A DNA stretch of 64,000 nt from Adlercreutzia mucosicola DSM 19490 (GTDB lineage: Bacteria; Actinomycetota; Coriobacteriia; Coriobacteriales; Eggerthellaceae), in assembly GCF_000422625.1 (NCBI RefSeq), contig NZ_AUGK01000007.1:83043-147042 (forward strand). Direction: 5' to 3'. A program made the translations under genes and the position numbers. Of the stretch, positions 24,978 through 33,238 are shown one piece after another. The first letter of the stretch is position 1; every line of letters starts with the position of its first letter. The notes under the pieces are model-generated. The model was given only the letters and a program-made list of their open reading frames with translations, was not told the origin of the DNA and did no database searches.

Positions 24978-26099
24978 ATGATATCCATCGAACCGACCAT
25001 GATGCTTTTGCTGGGGGTGATCGTGATCGCCCTTCCCCTGACCGGCGCCCTGTTCGCGTTCACGCCCTACCTGATGCCCAAGCGCGAGTGCTTCGCCGTC
25101 ACCGTGCCCGATGCCGCCCAGGCCGACCCGTATCTGCGTCGCCTCAAGCGCGCCTTTACCGCGAAGGTGCTCGGGCTCACGGCGGCGCTCACCCTGCTCT
25201 CCGCGCTCTCGCTGGCCTTCGCCTCGCCCCAGGCTTTCCTCGCGGTGCTCTGCCCGGCGCTTCTCGTGCTCATGGTGGCAGGCTACGCCCTCATGCTGCG
25301 TTCCCGTGCGAAGGTGCGCACCTACAAGCGCGAGCGCGGTTGGAAGGCGGCCGGGGAGCAGATGACCGCGCTCGTGGCGGACGAGTCGTTTCCCAAGCCC
25401 CTCTCGCTGTGGTGGTGCCTGCTGTACGTGCCCGTCATTCTGCTCACGCTCGCCATCGGCCTTGCCGGCTACGGCGCTATGCCCGAGCGCATCCCCATGC
25501 AGGTGAGCCTCGACGGTGCTGTGACCCGCTGGGCTGACAAGTCCCCGGGTGTCGTGGCGTTTCCGGTCATCTTCGCCATGTTCATGGCCGCCTGCTTCAC
25601 CTTGGGGCAGTGGTCTATCCTGCGCTCGAAGAAGGGGAGCGATCCGACATGTCCGGCGGCCAGCACCTGGGCCTACGGCATGTTCGCCCACGCCCAGAGC
25701 ATCCTCATCTTGGGAATGGGGCTGCTTGCGAGCCTGATCGGCCCGCTCATGCAGCTCGCGTTCGTCGGCGTGCTCACCTTGGCCCAGACGCTCGTGCCGC
25801 TTGTCGCCATCGTCGCGATCATCCTCGTGACAACGCTCGCGGTGAGTGTCGTGTACGGTCAGAACGGCAGCCGTCTCATCGCGCGCATGGAGGCGAGCGA
25901 TGTCATGGCCCGCGACGACGACCGTTTCTGGAAGCTCGGCATCCTCTACGTGAACCGCGGCGACGCGAGTCTCTTTTTGCCCGAGCGCTTCGGCATCGGC
26001 TGGACGATCAACTGGGGCCGCCCGGCCGCATGGGCGCTCACGGCCGGCTTTGTGCTCGTGACCGCGGCCTTCGTAGCGGCCACGCTGCTGCTCACGTAG
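24978..26099 (+). CDS. DUF1648/DUF5808 membrane protein
   Basis: 373 residues, about seven hydrophobic helices. The middle segment (PERIPMQVSLDGAVTRWADK) is the DUF1648 signature, and the C-terminal WKLGILYVNRGDASLFLPER matches the DUF5808 region. In Firmicutes such proteins (SdpI/YhdP neighbourhood) sit with a YtrA-type GntR or ArsR regulator and act in immunity or sensing; the same is inferred here. Start ATG 24978 with GAAAGG upstream. Confidence 0.78.
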   Translation: MISIEPTMMLLLGVIVIALPLTGALFAFTPYLMPKRECFAVTVPDAAQADPYLRRLKRAFTAKVLGLTAALTLLSALSLAFASPQAFLAVLCPALLVLMVAGYALMLRSRAKVRTYKRERGWKAAGEQMTALVADESFPKPLSLWWCLLYVPVILLTLAIGLAGYGAMPERIPMQVSLDGAVTRWADKSPGVVAFPVIFAMFMAACFTLGQWSILRSKKGSDPTCPAASTWAYGMFAHAQSILILGMGLLASLIGPLMQLAFVGVLTLAQTLVPLVAIVAIILVTTLAVSVVYGQNGSRLIARMEASDVMARDDDRFWKLGILYVNRGDASLFLPERFGIGWTINWGRPAAWALTAGFVLVTAAFVAATLLLT

Positions 26100-26141
26100 G
26101 CATGCGTCGTTTCACGGCGTTCGAGCGCGCTCCTCGGGTGC

Positions 26142-26618
26142 TCAAGCGCCGTTCTTGCGGCAGTCGGCGCGGGGGCGCTCGCAGGTCTCGCAGCGGTGCA
26201 GGGGGTGTTCCGCTAGCTCGGCTTCCCAGTCGAAGTCGGGCGGCGGCCCAAGCGGCCCGTCGGCCGCGCCGTCGCCGCCGGCCGTCGCGCCTTCGGGATG
26301 GCCGTCCCACTGGTGGGCGTCCATGAGCACTCGGCCCTCCTCGTCGAAGGCCACCCCTTCCGCGGCTAGCATCTTGCGCTGCTCGTCAGGGCCGCCGAAG
26401 GCGAAGCCCGTGGCCATGCGGCCGTCCTTGAACACCACGCGGTGGCAGGGGATGCATCCCGGATCGGTGCCCGGCTCCGGGTTGCCGTGCAGGGCATAGC
26501 CCACGTAGCGGGCCGCCCGCGGCGCCCCGATCATACGCCCCACCTGGCCGTAGGTGGCCACCTTCCCCGCGGGGATGCGTCGCACCACCGCAAATACCCG
26601 ATTGGCGAAATCTCCCAT
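26142..26618 (-). CDS. O6-alkylguanine-DNA alkyltransferase domain protein with Cys-rich tail
   Basis: 158 residues. Residues 1-90 are the DNA-binding/active domain of MGMT-type repair proteins, with IPCHRV and the acceptor Cys58, so it is not a Trp-containing alkyltransferase-like protein. It lacks the N-terminal MGMT subdomain. The last 65 residues are unusual: an acidic, Gly/Pro-rich linker, then HRCETCERPRADC, a possible metal-binding cluster. ATG 26618 with GGAAGG upstream. The gene is convergent with the DUF1648 gene. Confidence 0.82.
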   Translation of the reverse strand: MGDFANRVFAVVRRIPAGKVATYGQVGRMIGAPRAARYVGYALHGNPEPGTDPGCIPCHRVVFKDGRMATGFAFGGPDEQRKMLAAEGVAFDEEGRVLMDAHQWDGHPEGATAGGDGAADGPLGPPPDFDWEAELAEHPLHRCETCERPRADCRKNGA

Positions 26619-26754
26619 GACCGACCTTCCGTGGACGCCCGTTGAAGTTTTGCTGTCAGCATAGCGCATTTTCTGGTTCCCGAGGGCGCGCGGTGGTATC
26701 GTGCGCTGAGAAAACCACGCGGTGCTCGGCGCCACTTTCCCCGAAAGGTTCGTT

Positions 26755-27210
26755 ATGTTCAAAGTCCGTTCCAAGTACCTGCTGCTCATCGCGGCCGCGG
26801 TGTGGCTCATCGCCGGAAGCCAGGTGGCCCGCATGGGCATCGAGGCCATAGCCGCGGGCCAGGGCAATTTGTGGCTGCTGCTTCTCGGCATTCCCGCCAC
26901 GTTCCTCGTCTTCCATATGATGTTCTCGAAGCTGGTGGGCAAGCATGCCGCCCGCATCCGCAGCTACGGGGAGGAGAAGATGCATGTGCTGAAGTTCTTC
27001 GACGTGAAGGGCTATATCATCATGGCCGTTATGATGGGCGGCGGTGTGGCCCTGCGCAGTTTCCACCTGGTGCCCGGCTGGTTCATCGCGTTCTTCTACA
27101 CGGGGCTCGGCATAGCGTTGGCCCTGGCGGGCGTAGGCTTTCTCGTGCACTACGCGCACCGGAGCGGGTGCATCACCTGTCCGGTGACGGGCAAGGTGCG
27201 CGAGGGCTAG
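26755..27210 (+). CDS. Small membrane protein, unknown family
   Basis: 151 residues with four hydrophobic helices, a basic loop (KLVGKHAARIRSYGEEK) and a C-terminal CITCP. I do not recognise the family. ATG 26755 has GAAAGG upstream. The next gene starts 16 bases after its stop, so the two are probably co-transcribed. Confidence 0.68.
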   Translation: MFKVRSKYLLLIAAAVWLIAGSQVARMGIEAIAAGQGNLWLLLLGIPATFLVFHMMFSKLVGKHAARIRSYGEEKMHVLKFFDVKGYIIMAVMMGGGVALRSFHLVPGWFIAFFYTGLGIALALAGVGFLVHYAHRSGCITCPVTGKVREG

Positions 27211-27226
27211 GGCGAGAGGGGTCGCG

Positions 27227-28513
27227 ATGGGGGAGCGCGCACAAGAACGAGAGCGCATCGAGCACGGCATTGCGCCGGTGTTCGACGGTCGGTCGGAGGT
27301 GCTGGTACTGGGCACGATGCCCTCGCCGGCGTCTCGGGAGGCGGCGTTTTTCTACGGTCATCCGCAGAATCGGTTCTGGCGCGTGTTGGCGGCGCTGTTC
27401 GACGAGCCGGCGCCTGTCACCAACGGCGAGCGCACCGACTTGCTGCTGCGCCACCATATCGCGCTGTGGGACGTGCTGGCTTCCTGCGACATCCGTGGTG
27501 CCTCGGACGCTTCCATCGCCAATGCACGGCCCAACGATCTGGGGCGCATCCTGAGCGCGGCGCCCATTCGTCGCGTGTTCTGCACCGGAGCTACCTCGGC
27601 GCGCCTATATGGGAAGCTGTGCGAGCCCGCTACGGGGCTGGCCGCCGTGAAACTGCCGTCCACAAGTCCCGCCAATGCCGCCTGGTCGCTGCCCCGGTTG
27701 GTGGAGGCCTACCGCCCTCTGGCTGCCGAGCTGTCCCCCTTCGAGCCGCCCGTGCTGGACGTGCCCGCGGTGGTGGATCTGGAAGCGGCCATCGCGGCGG
27801 CGGGCACGGGCTTGGACGAGCTGATGGAGCGCGCTGGTCGCTTTCTCGCCTACGAGGTGCGCAAAGTGCTGGAGGGGCAGGCGGCTGACGGTGCCGAAAC
27901 GGTCGCGGTGCGGCCCGCGGACGACTTGCAGACGAGTCCTAGACGGTCCCCAGCCGGCGTCCCGACGGTCATCTTCTGCGGCAACGGCAACAACGGCGGC
28001 GATGGATGGGTGGCGGCCCGCTACCTGGATGCGTGGGGCTTTCCCGTCTGCCTGATAACTGCCACAGACGCCTCCGATCTCGTCGCCGAGCCTGCCCGCA
28101 CGGCGGCCCTGCGGGCCCAAGCGAGCCTGGGCCCGGCAAGCCGCGTGCTGCTGTCCCCGTCGGATGCGGAGGTGGCGGCCGCGTTGCGCGGCGCGCCGGT
28201 CGCAGTTGATGCGCTGCTCGGCACGGGCTTCGCGCACCGCACCGTGCGTGCGCCCTTCGATCGTTGGATCGCTGCCATCAACGAGGCGCGCCGCCAGGGT
28301 GTTTTCGTGCTGGCCGCCGATGTCCCCAGCGGCCTGTCCGCCCAAACGGGGGAGTCGGCCGCTACCACGGTGCAGGCCGATGCGACCCTCACTATGATTG
28401 TCCCCAAGCCGGGCTTGTTTGCGCCTGCGGGCGCAGCTGTCTGCGGGTTCGTCCGCACGGCGCCGCTGGCCTACATCGAGCCCTTTCTCAAGGGAGCGCG
28501 GACCCATCTATAG
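27227..28513 (+). CDS. Hypoxanthine-DNA glycosylase fused to NAD(P)HX epimerase domain
   Basis: 428 residues, two enzymes in one chain. Residues 8-165 match the Mug-like DNA-deoxyinosine glycosylase family (VLGTMPSPAS, YGHPQNRFWRVLAAL, ALWDVLASC, LPSTSPANAAWS). Residues 175-425 are a YjeF N-terminal domain: LDELMERAGR, the glycine-rich FCGNGNNGGDGWVAARYL, DALLGTGF and LAADVPSGLSAQTGE, i.e. NAD(P)H-hydrate epimerase. The dehydratase (YjeF C-terminal) domain is absent. Repair of deaminated adenine and repair of damaged NAD(P)H are not an obvious pair. A deletion copy exists at 19647-19957. ATG 27227, weak ribosome site GAGAGG. Confidence 0.83.
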   Translation: MGERAQERERIEHGIAPVFDGRSEVLVLGTMPSPASREAAFFYGHPQNRFWRVLAALFDEPAPVTNGERTDLLLRHHIALWDVLASCDIRGASDASIANARPNDLGRILSAAPIRRVFCTGATSARLYGKLCEPATGLAAVKLPSTSPANAAWSLPRLVEAYRPLAAELSPFEPPVLDVPAVVDLEAAIAAAGTGLDELMERAGRFLAYEVRKVLEGQAADGAETVAVRPADDLQTSPRRSPAGVPTVIFCGNGNNGGDGWVAARYLDAWGFPVCLITATDASDLVAEPARTAALRAQASLGPASRVLLSPSDAEVAAALRGAPVAVDALLGTGFAHRTVRAPFDRWIAAINEARRQGVFVLAADVPSGLSAQTGESAATTVQADATLTMIVPKPGLFAPAGAAVCGFVRTAPLAYIEPFLKGARTHL

Positions 28514-28622
28514 CCAGCCTTTGGCAACCCATCGGTAAACGCTCGCGGCGGCTTGTTGATGATTGCCAGGCTTAGGATTATCATTGACAGGTCTGTTTTG
28601 ACCATCGACAAAAGGAGCGGGA

Positions 28623-29081
28623 ATGAAACTGAAGGCGAAGATTCTTGCGGTAGCCGTGTGCGCTATGGCGCTCTGCGTGGCCCTCGTCGGCTGCGCGGGT
28701 GGCGGCAAAAACGGCGACGCTGCCGCGAATTTCCAGGGCGACTGGATGCTCTCCGGCGGCCAGCAGGACGGCCAGGAGCTGGATGCTGAGTCCATCAAGG
28801 CCATGGAGGACATGGGCCTGTACGTGTACATCCAGCTGAACGAGGGCGGCCAGGCCGTTATCAGCCTGTTCGGCACCAACACCGACGGCACCTGGGAGGC
28901 CAAGGACGCCACCACCGTGGCCCTCACGTTCGAGGGCGATACCGCTGATGCCAAGCTGGAGGGCGACGAGCTGGTTCTGTCCGTGGACGGCAGTTCGCTG
29001 AAGTTCAAGAAGGGCACCATCCCCGCCGAGGCCGCCGCTGGTACCGGCGCGACCGACGATGCCGGTCAGGCCGCCGAGTAG
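28623..29081 (+). CDS. Putative lipoprotein, 152 residues
   Basis: Signal peptide with lipobox VGC at residue 24, then a Gly-rich linker and an all-beta looking domain (FQGDWMLSGGQQDGQELDAE, later ADAKLEGDELVLSVDGSSLK) that ends in an Ala/Thr/Gly-rich tail. It resembles the small extracytoplasmic beta-barrel-like lipoproteins common in Coriobacteriia; function unknown. ATG 28623 with AAAGGAGCGGG upstream, followed by a good terminator. Confidence 0.78.
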   Translation: MKLKAKILAVAVCAMALCVALVGCAGGGKNGDAAANFQGDWMLSGGQQDGQELDAESIKAMEDMGLYVYIQLNEGGQAVISLFGTNTDGTWEAKDATTVALTFEGDTADAKLEGDELVLSVDGSSLKFKKGTIPAEAAAGTGATDDAGQAAE

Positions 29082-29111
29082 CCCCACGCCTTACCGCTGA
29101 TCCCAGCACCC

Positions 29112-29140
29112 AAGGCGCCCCACCGGGGCGCCTTTTCTTG
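29112..29140 (+). terminator. Intrinsic terminator of the lipoprotein gene
   Basis: Perfect 10-bp stem AAGGCGCCCC (29112-29121) with 29125-29134, three-base loop, followed by TTCTTG. Confidence 0.85.
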
Positions 29141-29243
29141 TGGTCTCACGATCCCGCGGCGGCACAGTCAGGGAAGGGCGGGGCGCGGAGGGTGCGGGGA
29201 AGGCGGAGCTATGCTCCTGCAGCAAGCTTTCGGATCTTTTTGG

Positions 29244-29423
29244 CGCTGAAAGTGGCACGGGATTTCGAAAAGTAAACGCGCCCCGCCTACTTTTCGAAAT
29301 CCCGTGCCACTTCCCTGAAGTGCAGCCGGCATTTTCCCTGGTGGGGCACTGCCCGAGCGGGGGATGCCGACGATTTTGCGGAGGGCGCTACCTACTTTTC
29401 GCAATCCAGTGCCACTTTCAGCG
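29244..29423. repeat. Inverted-repeat element with duplicated 3' arm
   Basis: A 25-base arm (29250-29274, core GGCACGGGATTTCG) is followed after 13 bases by its exact complement (29288-29312). A second complement copy lies further on (29393-29423) and matches the extended first arm (29244-29274) at 29 of 31 positions. The left arm can therefore pair with a near or a far partner. The surrounding 450-base gap has no gene. Confidence 0.8.
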
Positions 29424-29531
29424 ATATTTATTTCAATTCAGCCAATCTGACGGGCGATGCGGTCAACGCGGCCAATGTCGCATTCCTCGCCAACACCCGA
29501 ATGCTGAGTCGTATGCCCTCGCCGAGTCTGC

Positions 29532-31220
29532 CTAGGCGTGGTTTTCGGTGTGCTCCAAAAGCTCGATGAGCTCTTGGCGGGAATGGACGTCGGTTTTGGC
29601 GTAGATGCGATCGGTGTGGGTTTTCACCGTGCTGTAGGCCACACCCAGGGTGTCGGCGATCGATTGCAGGCTGCGACCTTTGGCCAATAGCTCGAGCACC
29701 TCCGTTTCGCGCGCCGATAGCCCGCAGCGCTCGGAAAGGGCGCTGCACCGCTGATGCAGCATGGTCGAGAACACTTCGGCGAGGTCCATCTGGGCTGCTT
29801 CGGCAATAGTGACCTTTTTCTCGCGAGGAGGAATCGCCTCGTCGGCGGGGCTGCTCGAGGGAACTTGCAGAGGCAGGGCCACGCCGCCTTTGGGTCCGAT
29901 CACGTTTTCCACCACGATGAACAAGTACACGATGAGGAGCGAGATGGCTACGAGCAGCATCGACGAGCTGGAACCGAGCCAGATGCCGATGAACGTGCCC
30001 ATCAGAAGGCCGAGGTTCATGCCCGATTTGCCGATGCCGAACACGAGAGCGCTCGGGGCGGGTAAGTTGGCAGCGATGTCGGCCAGCGATGCCCATACGT
30101 ACATCTCGAACAGAATATAGCCCGACATGATGCAGATGCCGGCGACTGCTTCTTGGCCCGGCGCCAAGAAGGGAAGCAGCAGCAGCCCCGCGGCCATGAG
30201 GGGTACGACTAGCTTGTAGGCTAGGTCGATCTTCTGGCTTCCCATCAGCAGAATACTGGCGACGGCCACTGCGATCATGATCACGGCCACTCCCGCGAAC
30301 ACGGCCTCTCCGATGCCTCCGGCTGAGGCGAAGGGGAGAGCGGCGGGATAGCCGCGCATGAATCCCGCAGGAATGCAGTACACCGCGGCGCAGGCGGCGA
30401 AGCGCAACGGCAGGGTCCCGCGCCAAGAATGGCGATGGTCGGATTGCCCCGTGGTGTTCGGAGGGTTGACGGTGCCGTTCGGGTTGCCGCTGGCTGCTGC
30501 CGACGCGGTGGCGCGGGCGGCCCGAAGACTGCTACGGGGGTTGTCGGCGGTCGCTTCGGCATCGCTTTCCCGCTGCGTCCGTGCGGCGCGCAATCGATTG
30601 GATTGTCGCAGCAGGACGACCGAGGCGAGGGGCAGGGCTGTGGTAACGGCGACGGCCAATAAGGTGGGCAGCATGCCGATGACGAGGTAGTACAGGACGC
30701 CTACCGCCATGGACCAGGGAATGGTGTACTTTTTGGCGATGGTGGGGGAAATGCTGCGATAGGCCTCGGCCCACAGCAGCAGAATGCCCGCAGTGCCGAT
30801 GCCCGATGCGATGGAGCCCACGTATACGAAGGGGGTGCCGAGTGCCTGCCCGAAGGACAGGCCGATAGTGCCCGCCGCCGTGAGAAGGGCCAGCGCCGCA
30901 ACGAGGCCGTTCCGTGCACTCAGGGGAGCGAGGCGCAGCGAGAGGAATCCGAGGCCCACCATGGCGCAACCGTTGGCGAAGGCGTTCACGAGCCACGCCT
31001 CAAGGCTGAGCGCTTCGCCGCCGGCGCCCCACAGCACGGTCGAGAAGAAGGCGATGTGGACCCAGCCCCAGCATGCGCCGAAACCGAGGCAGTGGAGAAA
31101 GAGCCAGTCGACGGTATGCTCGGTTGCCAGATGCCTGGGGGTAGCCGTGGTTGCGGTCTCGAAGCGCGCCGCTGCGCCACCTCGGGTACTTTCTTGTATT
31201 TTCGCAGGTAAATCTGCCAT
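29532..31220 (-). CDS. LuxR-family regulator with membrane sensor domain, pair 2
   Basis: 562 residues, 12 or so hydrophobic helices with a polar central loop (about 215-265), and a C-terminal LuxR/GerE domain (LSARETEVLELLAKGRS, TVKTHTDRIYAKTDVHSR). Longer than pair 1 because of the central loop and a 40-residue N-terminus. ATG 31220 with GGAAG upstream. It is divergent from the flavoprotein gene at 31416, its probable target. Confidence 0.88.
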   Translation of the reverse strand: MADLPAKIQESTRGGAAARFETATTATPRHLATEHTVDWLFLHCLGFGACWGWVHIAFFSTVLWGAGGEALSLEAWLVNAFANGCAMVGLGFLSLRLAPLSARNGLVAALALLTAAGTIGLSFGQALGTPFVYVGSIASGIGTAGILLLWAEAYRSISPTIAKKYTIPWSMAVGVLYYLVIGMLPTLLAVAVTTALPLASVVLLRQSNRLRAARTQRESDAEATADNPRSSLRAARATASAAASGNPNGTVNPPNTTGQSDHRHSWRGTLPLRFAACAAVYCIPAGFMRGYPAALPFASAGGIGEAVFAGVAVIMIAVAVASILLMGSQKIDLAYKLVVPLMAAGLLLLPFLAPGQEAVAGICIMSGYILFEMYVWASLADIAANLPAPSALVFGIGKSGMNLGLLMGTFIGIWLGSSSSMLLVAISLLIVYLFIVVENVIGPKGGVALPLQVPSSSPADEAIPPREKKVTIAEAAQMDLAEVFSTMLHQRCSALSERCGLSARETEVLELLAKGRSLQSIADTLGVAYSTVKTHTDRIYAKTDVHSRQELIELLEHTENHA

Positions 31221-31244
31221 ATGATCACTTCCGTCCCCCGCAAT

Positions 31245-31261
31245 AGAGGACAGTGTCCCCT
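31245..31261. promoter_or_regulatory. Dyad in the divergent region of pair 2
   Basis: AGAGGACA (31245-31252), one base, TGTCCCCT (31254-31261), 7 of 8 positions symmetric, 25 bases from the LuxR start codon. It is a candidate site for the LuxR protein. Not tested against the sites of the other two pairs, which look different. Confidence 0.4.
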
Positions 31262-31415
31262 ATGGTCCCTCCGTAAAATCCACCGTCATTGCGGATAGCA
31301 TCCAGGCTGCTTGCCGCCTAAAGTGGGTCGTGCGATATCGAGGTTAGCGGACGGTGCATCCGAGCGCAAGAACCCAAATATCGATGAACATCGACATGAG
31401 ATATGGAGGGAAATC

Positions 31416-32999
31416 ATGAGTATTTCGAACGAGCAGGGGCTGTCCCGCCGCCGCTTTCTGCAGGGGGCGGGTCTGGCCGCCGCTTCGGTAGCTGCTGCGG
31501 GTATGATGGCCGGTTGCGCGGCGACTGGCGGCGGCGAAACGCTGGGTGATACGGGCGCGGCGCCGCGTACCTACGACCCGGCTGAGACTATGGATGTGGA
31601 TATCGTCGTGGTGGGCTCGGGCGCCTCGGGCGTGGCGGCCACAGTGCAGGCGGCCGAGCTGGGCGCGACCACGCTGTTGCTGGAGAAATCCGACGTGACG
31701 GGCGGCAACGGACGGCTTACCGAGGGCATGTTCGCCATCAACTCCCAGATGCAGAAGGATCTGGGCGTGGGCGACGAGGTGACCTTCCGCGACATCATCG
31801 CCGCGGAGCAGGAGTTCTTCAACTACCGCATCAACAACCTGCTGTGGAAGGACATGGTGGACGCTTCTGGCGACAACATCGACTGGATGGTCTCCCATGG
31901 CGTGCAGTTCTCCGGCGTGGTGGACGACTACCATGGCTTGGGAAAGTTCGACTGCTTCCATTGGTTCGACGACAATGGATCGGGCAGCTGTTACATCGAT
32001 CCCATGCTGGCCTCAGCGGAAAAGCTGGGTGCGACGGTGATGACACGTACGCCGGCGGTAGATCTCATCGTGGAGGATGGTGCGGTGCGCGGTCTGTATG
32101 CCGAGCGCGAGGACGGCAGCATCTTGCAGGTGAATGCCAAGGCGGTCATTCTGACCTCGGGCGGTTACGCCAACAATGAGGATACTATGGCCGAGCGCGG
32201 CTACGATCTGACCTGGTCCCACAACAACGGCGTGGAAGGCCACGATGGCGACGGTCTGCGTATGGCCACGGCGGCTGGCGCCCATGACGTGTCGCGGGAG
32301 CGCTGCTTCTTGCGCGAGCCCTTCTCGTTCGGCATTGATTTTTTCGCACCCATGAGCCAGACGATTCACCGCGGCGGTCCGGTGCTGTGGGTAAACCAGG
32401 ACGCCGAGCGCTATGTGAGCGAAGACTGCGGCGCCTTCGTCCCCCAGTGCAACGGTAACGCGGTTCACTCCCAAGCGGCGTCGTATATGGTGCTGAGTCA
32501 AGATGTGATCGACGAATTTGTGAAGCGCTCGGGTTACGAATCGTTGCAGGCCGACATGGACGAGGCCGTTGCCCAGTGCCCGGGCGACAACGTGTACAAG
32601 GCCGACACGGTGGAAGAACTCGCTCGTCTGCAGGGGCTTGACGGTGCGGCTCTGGCGGCCACGGTGGCGCGCTACAACGAATTGTGTGCTCAGGCGTCCG
32701 ACGACGACTTCAACAAGTCGGCCGCGAACATGGTAGCCCTGGCCACGGCGCCTTTCTACATCTTCCGTCAAGATCTGGCGTTCTGGACGTCCATCGGCGG
32801 CGTCGACACCAATCGCAAGATGGAGGTGGTCACGCCGCGTGGCGAGGTGATCAGCGGTTTGTATGCAGCGGGCACCGACGGCTGCAATCTGTATCGCGAG
32901 ACCTACACGATGAGCGTGCCAGCGTCCTGCAATGCCAACAACTGCAATTCTGGCCGCACGGCGGCGAAGAGCGCCTTTGAGACTTGTGTAAAGGCGTAG
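31416..32999 (+). CDS. Tat-exported FAD-dependent reductase, pair 2
   Basis: 527 residues from ATG 31416 (GGAGGG 5 bases upstream). Twin-arginine signal SRRRFLQGAG, lipobox-like MAGC, FAD motif GSGASGVAATVQAAELGATT, and TGGNGRLTEGMFAINS, which is closer to classical fumarate/urocanate reductases than the other flavoproteins of the window. The C-terminus AAGTDGCNLYRETYTMSVPA carries the second FAD contact. No FMN or heme domain. Regulated by the divergent LuxR gene by inference; acceptor unknown. Confidence 0.9.
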   Translation: MSISNEQGLSRRRFLQGAGLAAASVAAAGMMAGCAATGGGETLGDTGAAPRTYDPAETMDVDIVVVGSGASGVAATVQAAELGATTLLLEKSDVTGGNGRLTEGMFAINSQMQKDLGVGDEVTFRDIIAAEQEFFNYRINNLLWKDMVDASGDNIDWMVSHGVQFSGVVDDYHGLGKFDCFHWFDDNGSGSCYIDPMLASAEKLGATVMTRTPAVDLIVEDGAVRGLYAEREDGSILQVNAKAVILTSGGYANNEDTMAERGYDLTWSHNNGVEGHDGDGLRMATAAGAHDVSRERCFLREPFSFGIDFFAPMSQTIHRGGPVLWVNQDAERYVSEDCGAFVPQCNGNAVHSQAASYMVLSQDVIDEFVKRSGYESLQADMDEAVAQCPGDNVYKADTVEELARLQGLDGAALAATVARYNELCAQASDDDFNKSAANMVALATAPFYIFRQDLAFWTSIGGVDTNRKMEVVTPRGEVISGLYAAGTDGCNLYRETYTMSVPASCNANNCNSGRTAAKSAFETCVKA

Positions 33000-33087
33000 A
33001 CCCTCGCTGAACCGCATCCCCCCCCTGGCGGGCCGTCTTCGGGCGGCTCGCTTTGGTTGGGGTGCGCCACGGGTTTCGGAGGGTGAT

Positions 33088-33197
33088 TGTGCAATTGTTC
33101 TAATATGCACAGGCGCATGAAACTTGGGCTTACGCGGGGAAGATTTTCGATTTTATGATCGATTGGGTCAGAAAGTGATACACTGTTTAGTGCATCA
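33088..33197 (+). promoter_or_regulatory. Two dyads upstream of the hybrid kinase gene
   Basis: TGTGCA (33088-33093) with TGCACA (33106-33111) enclosing a TAATAT-like -10 box, and TGATACACT (33176-33184) with AGTGCATCA (33189-33197), 8 of 9 symmetric. They suggest regulation of the kinase gene by an unknown factor. Confidence 0.4.
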
Positions 33198-33238
33198 TAG
33201 GGAGAAATCTCCGGCTGGCCTATCGATGGGGGCGTACC

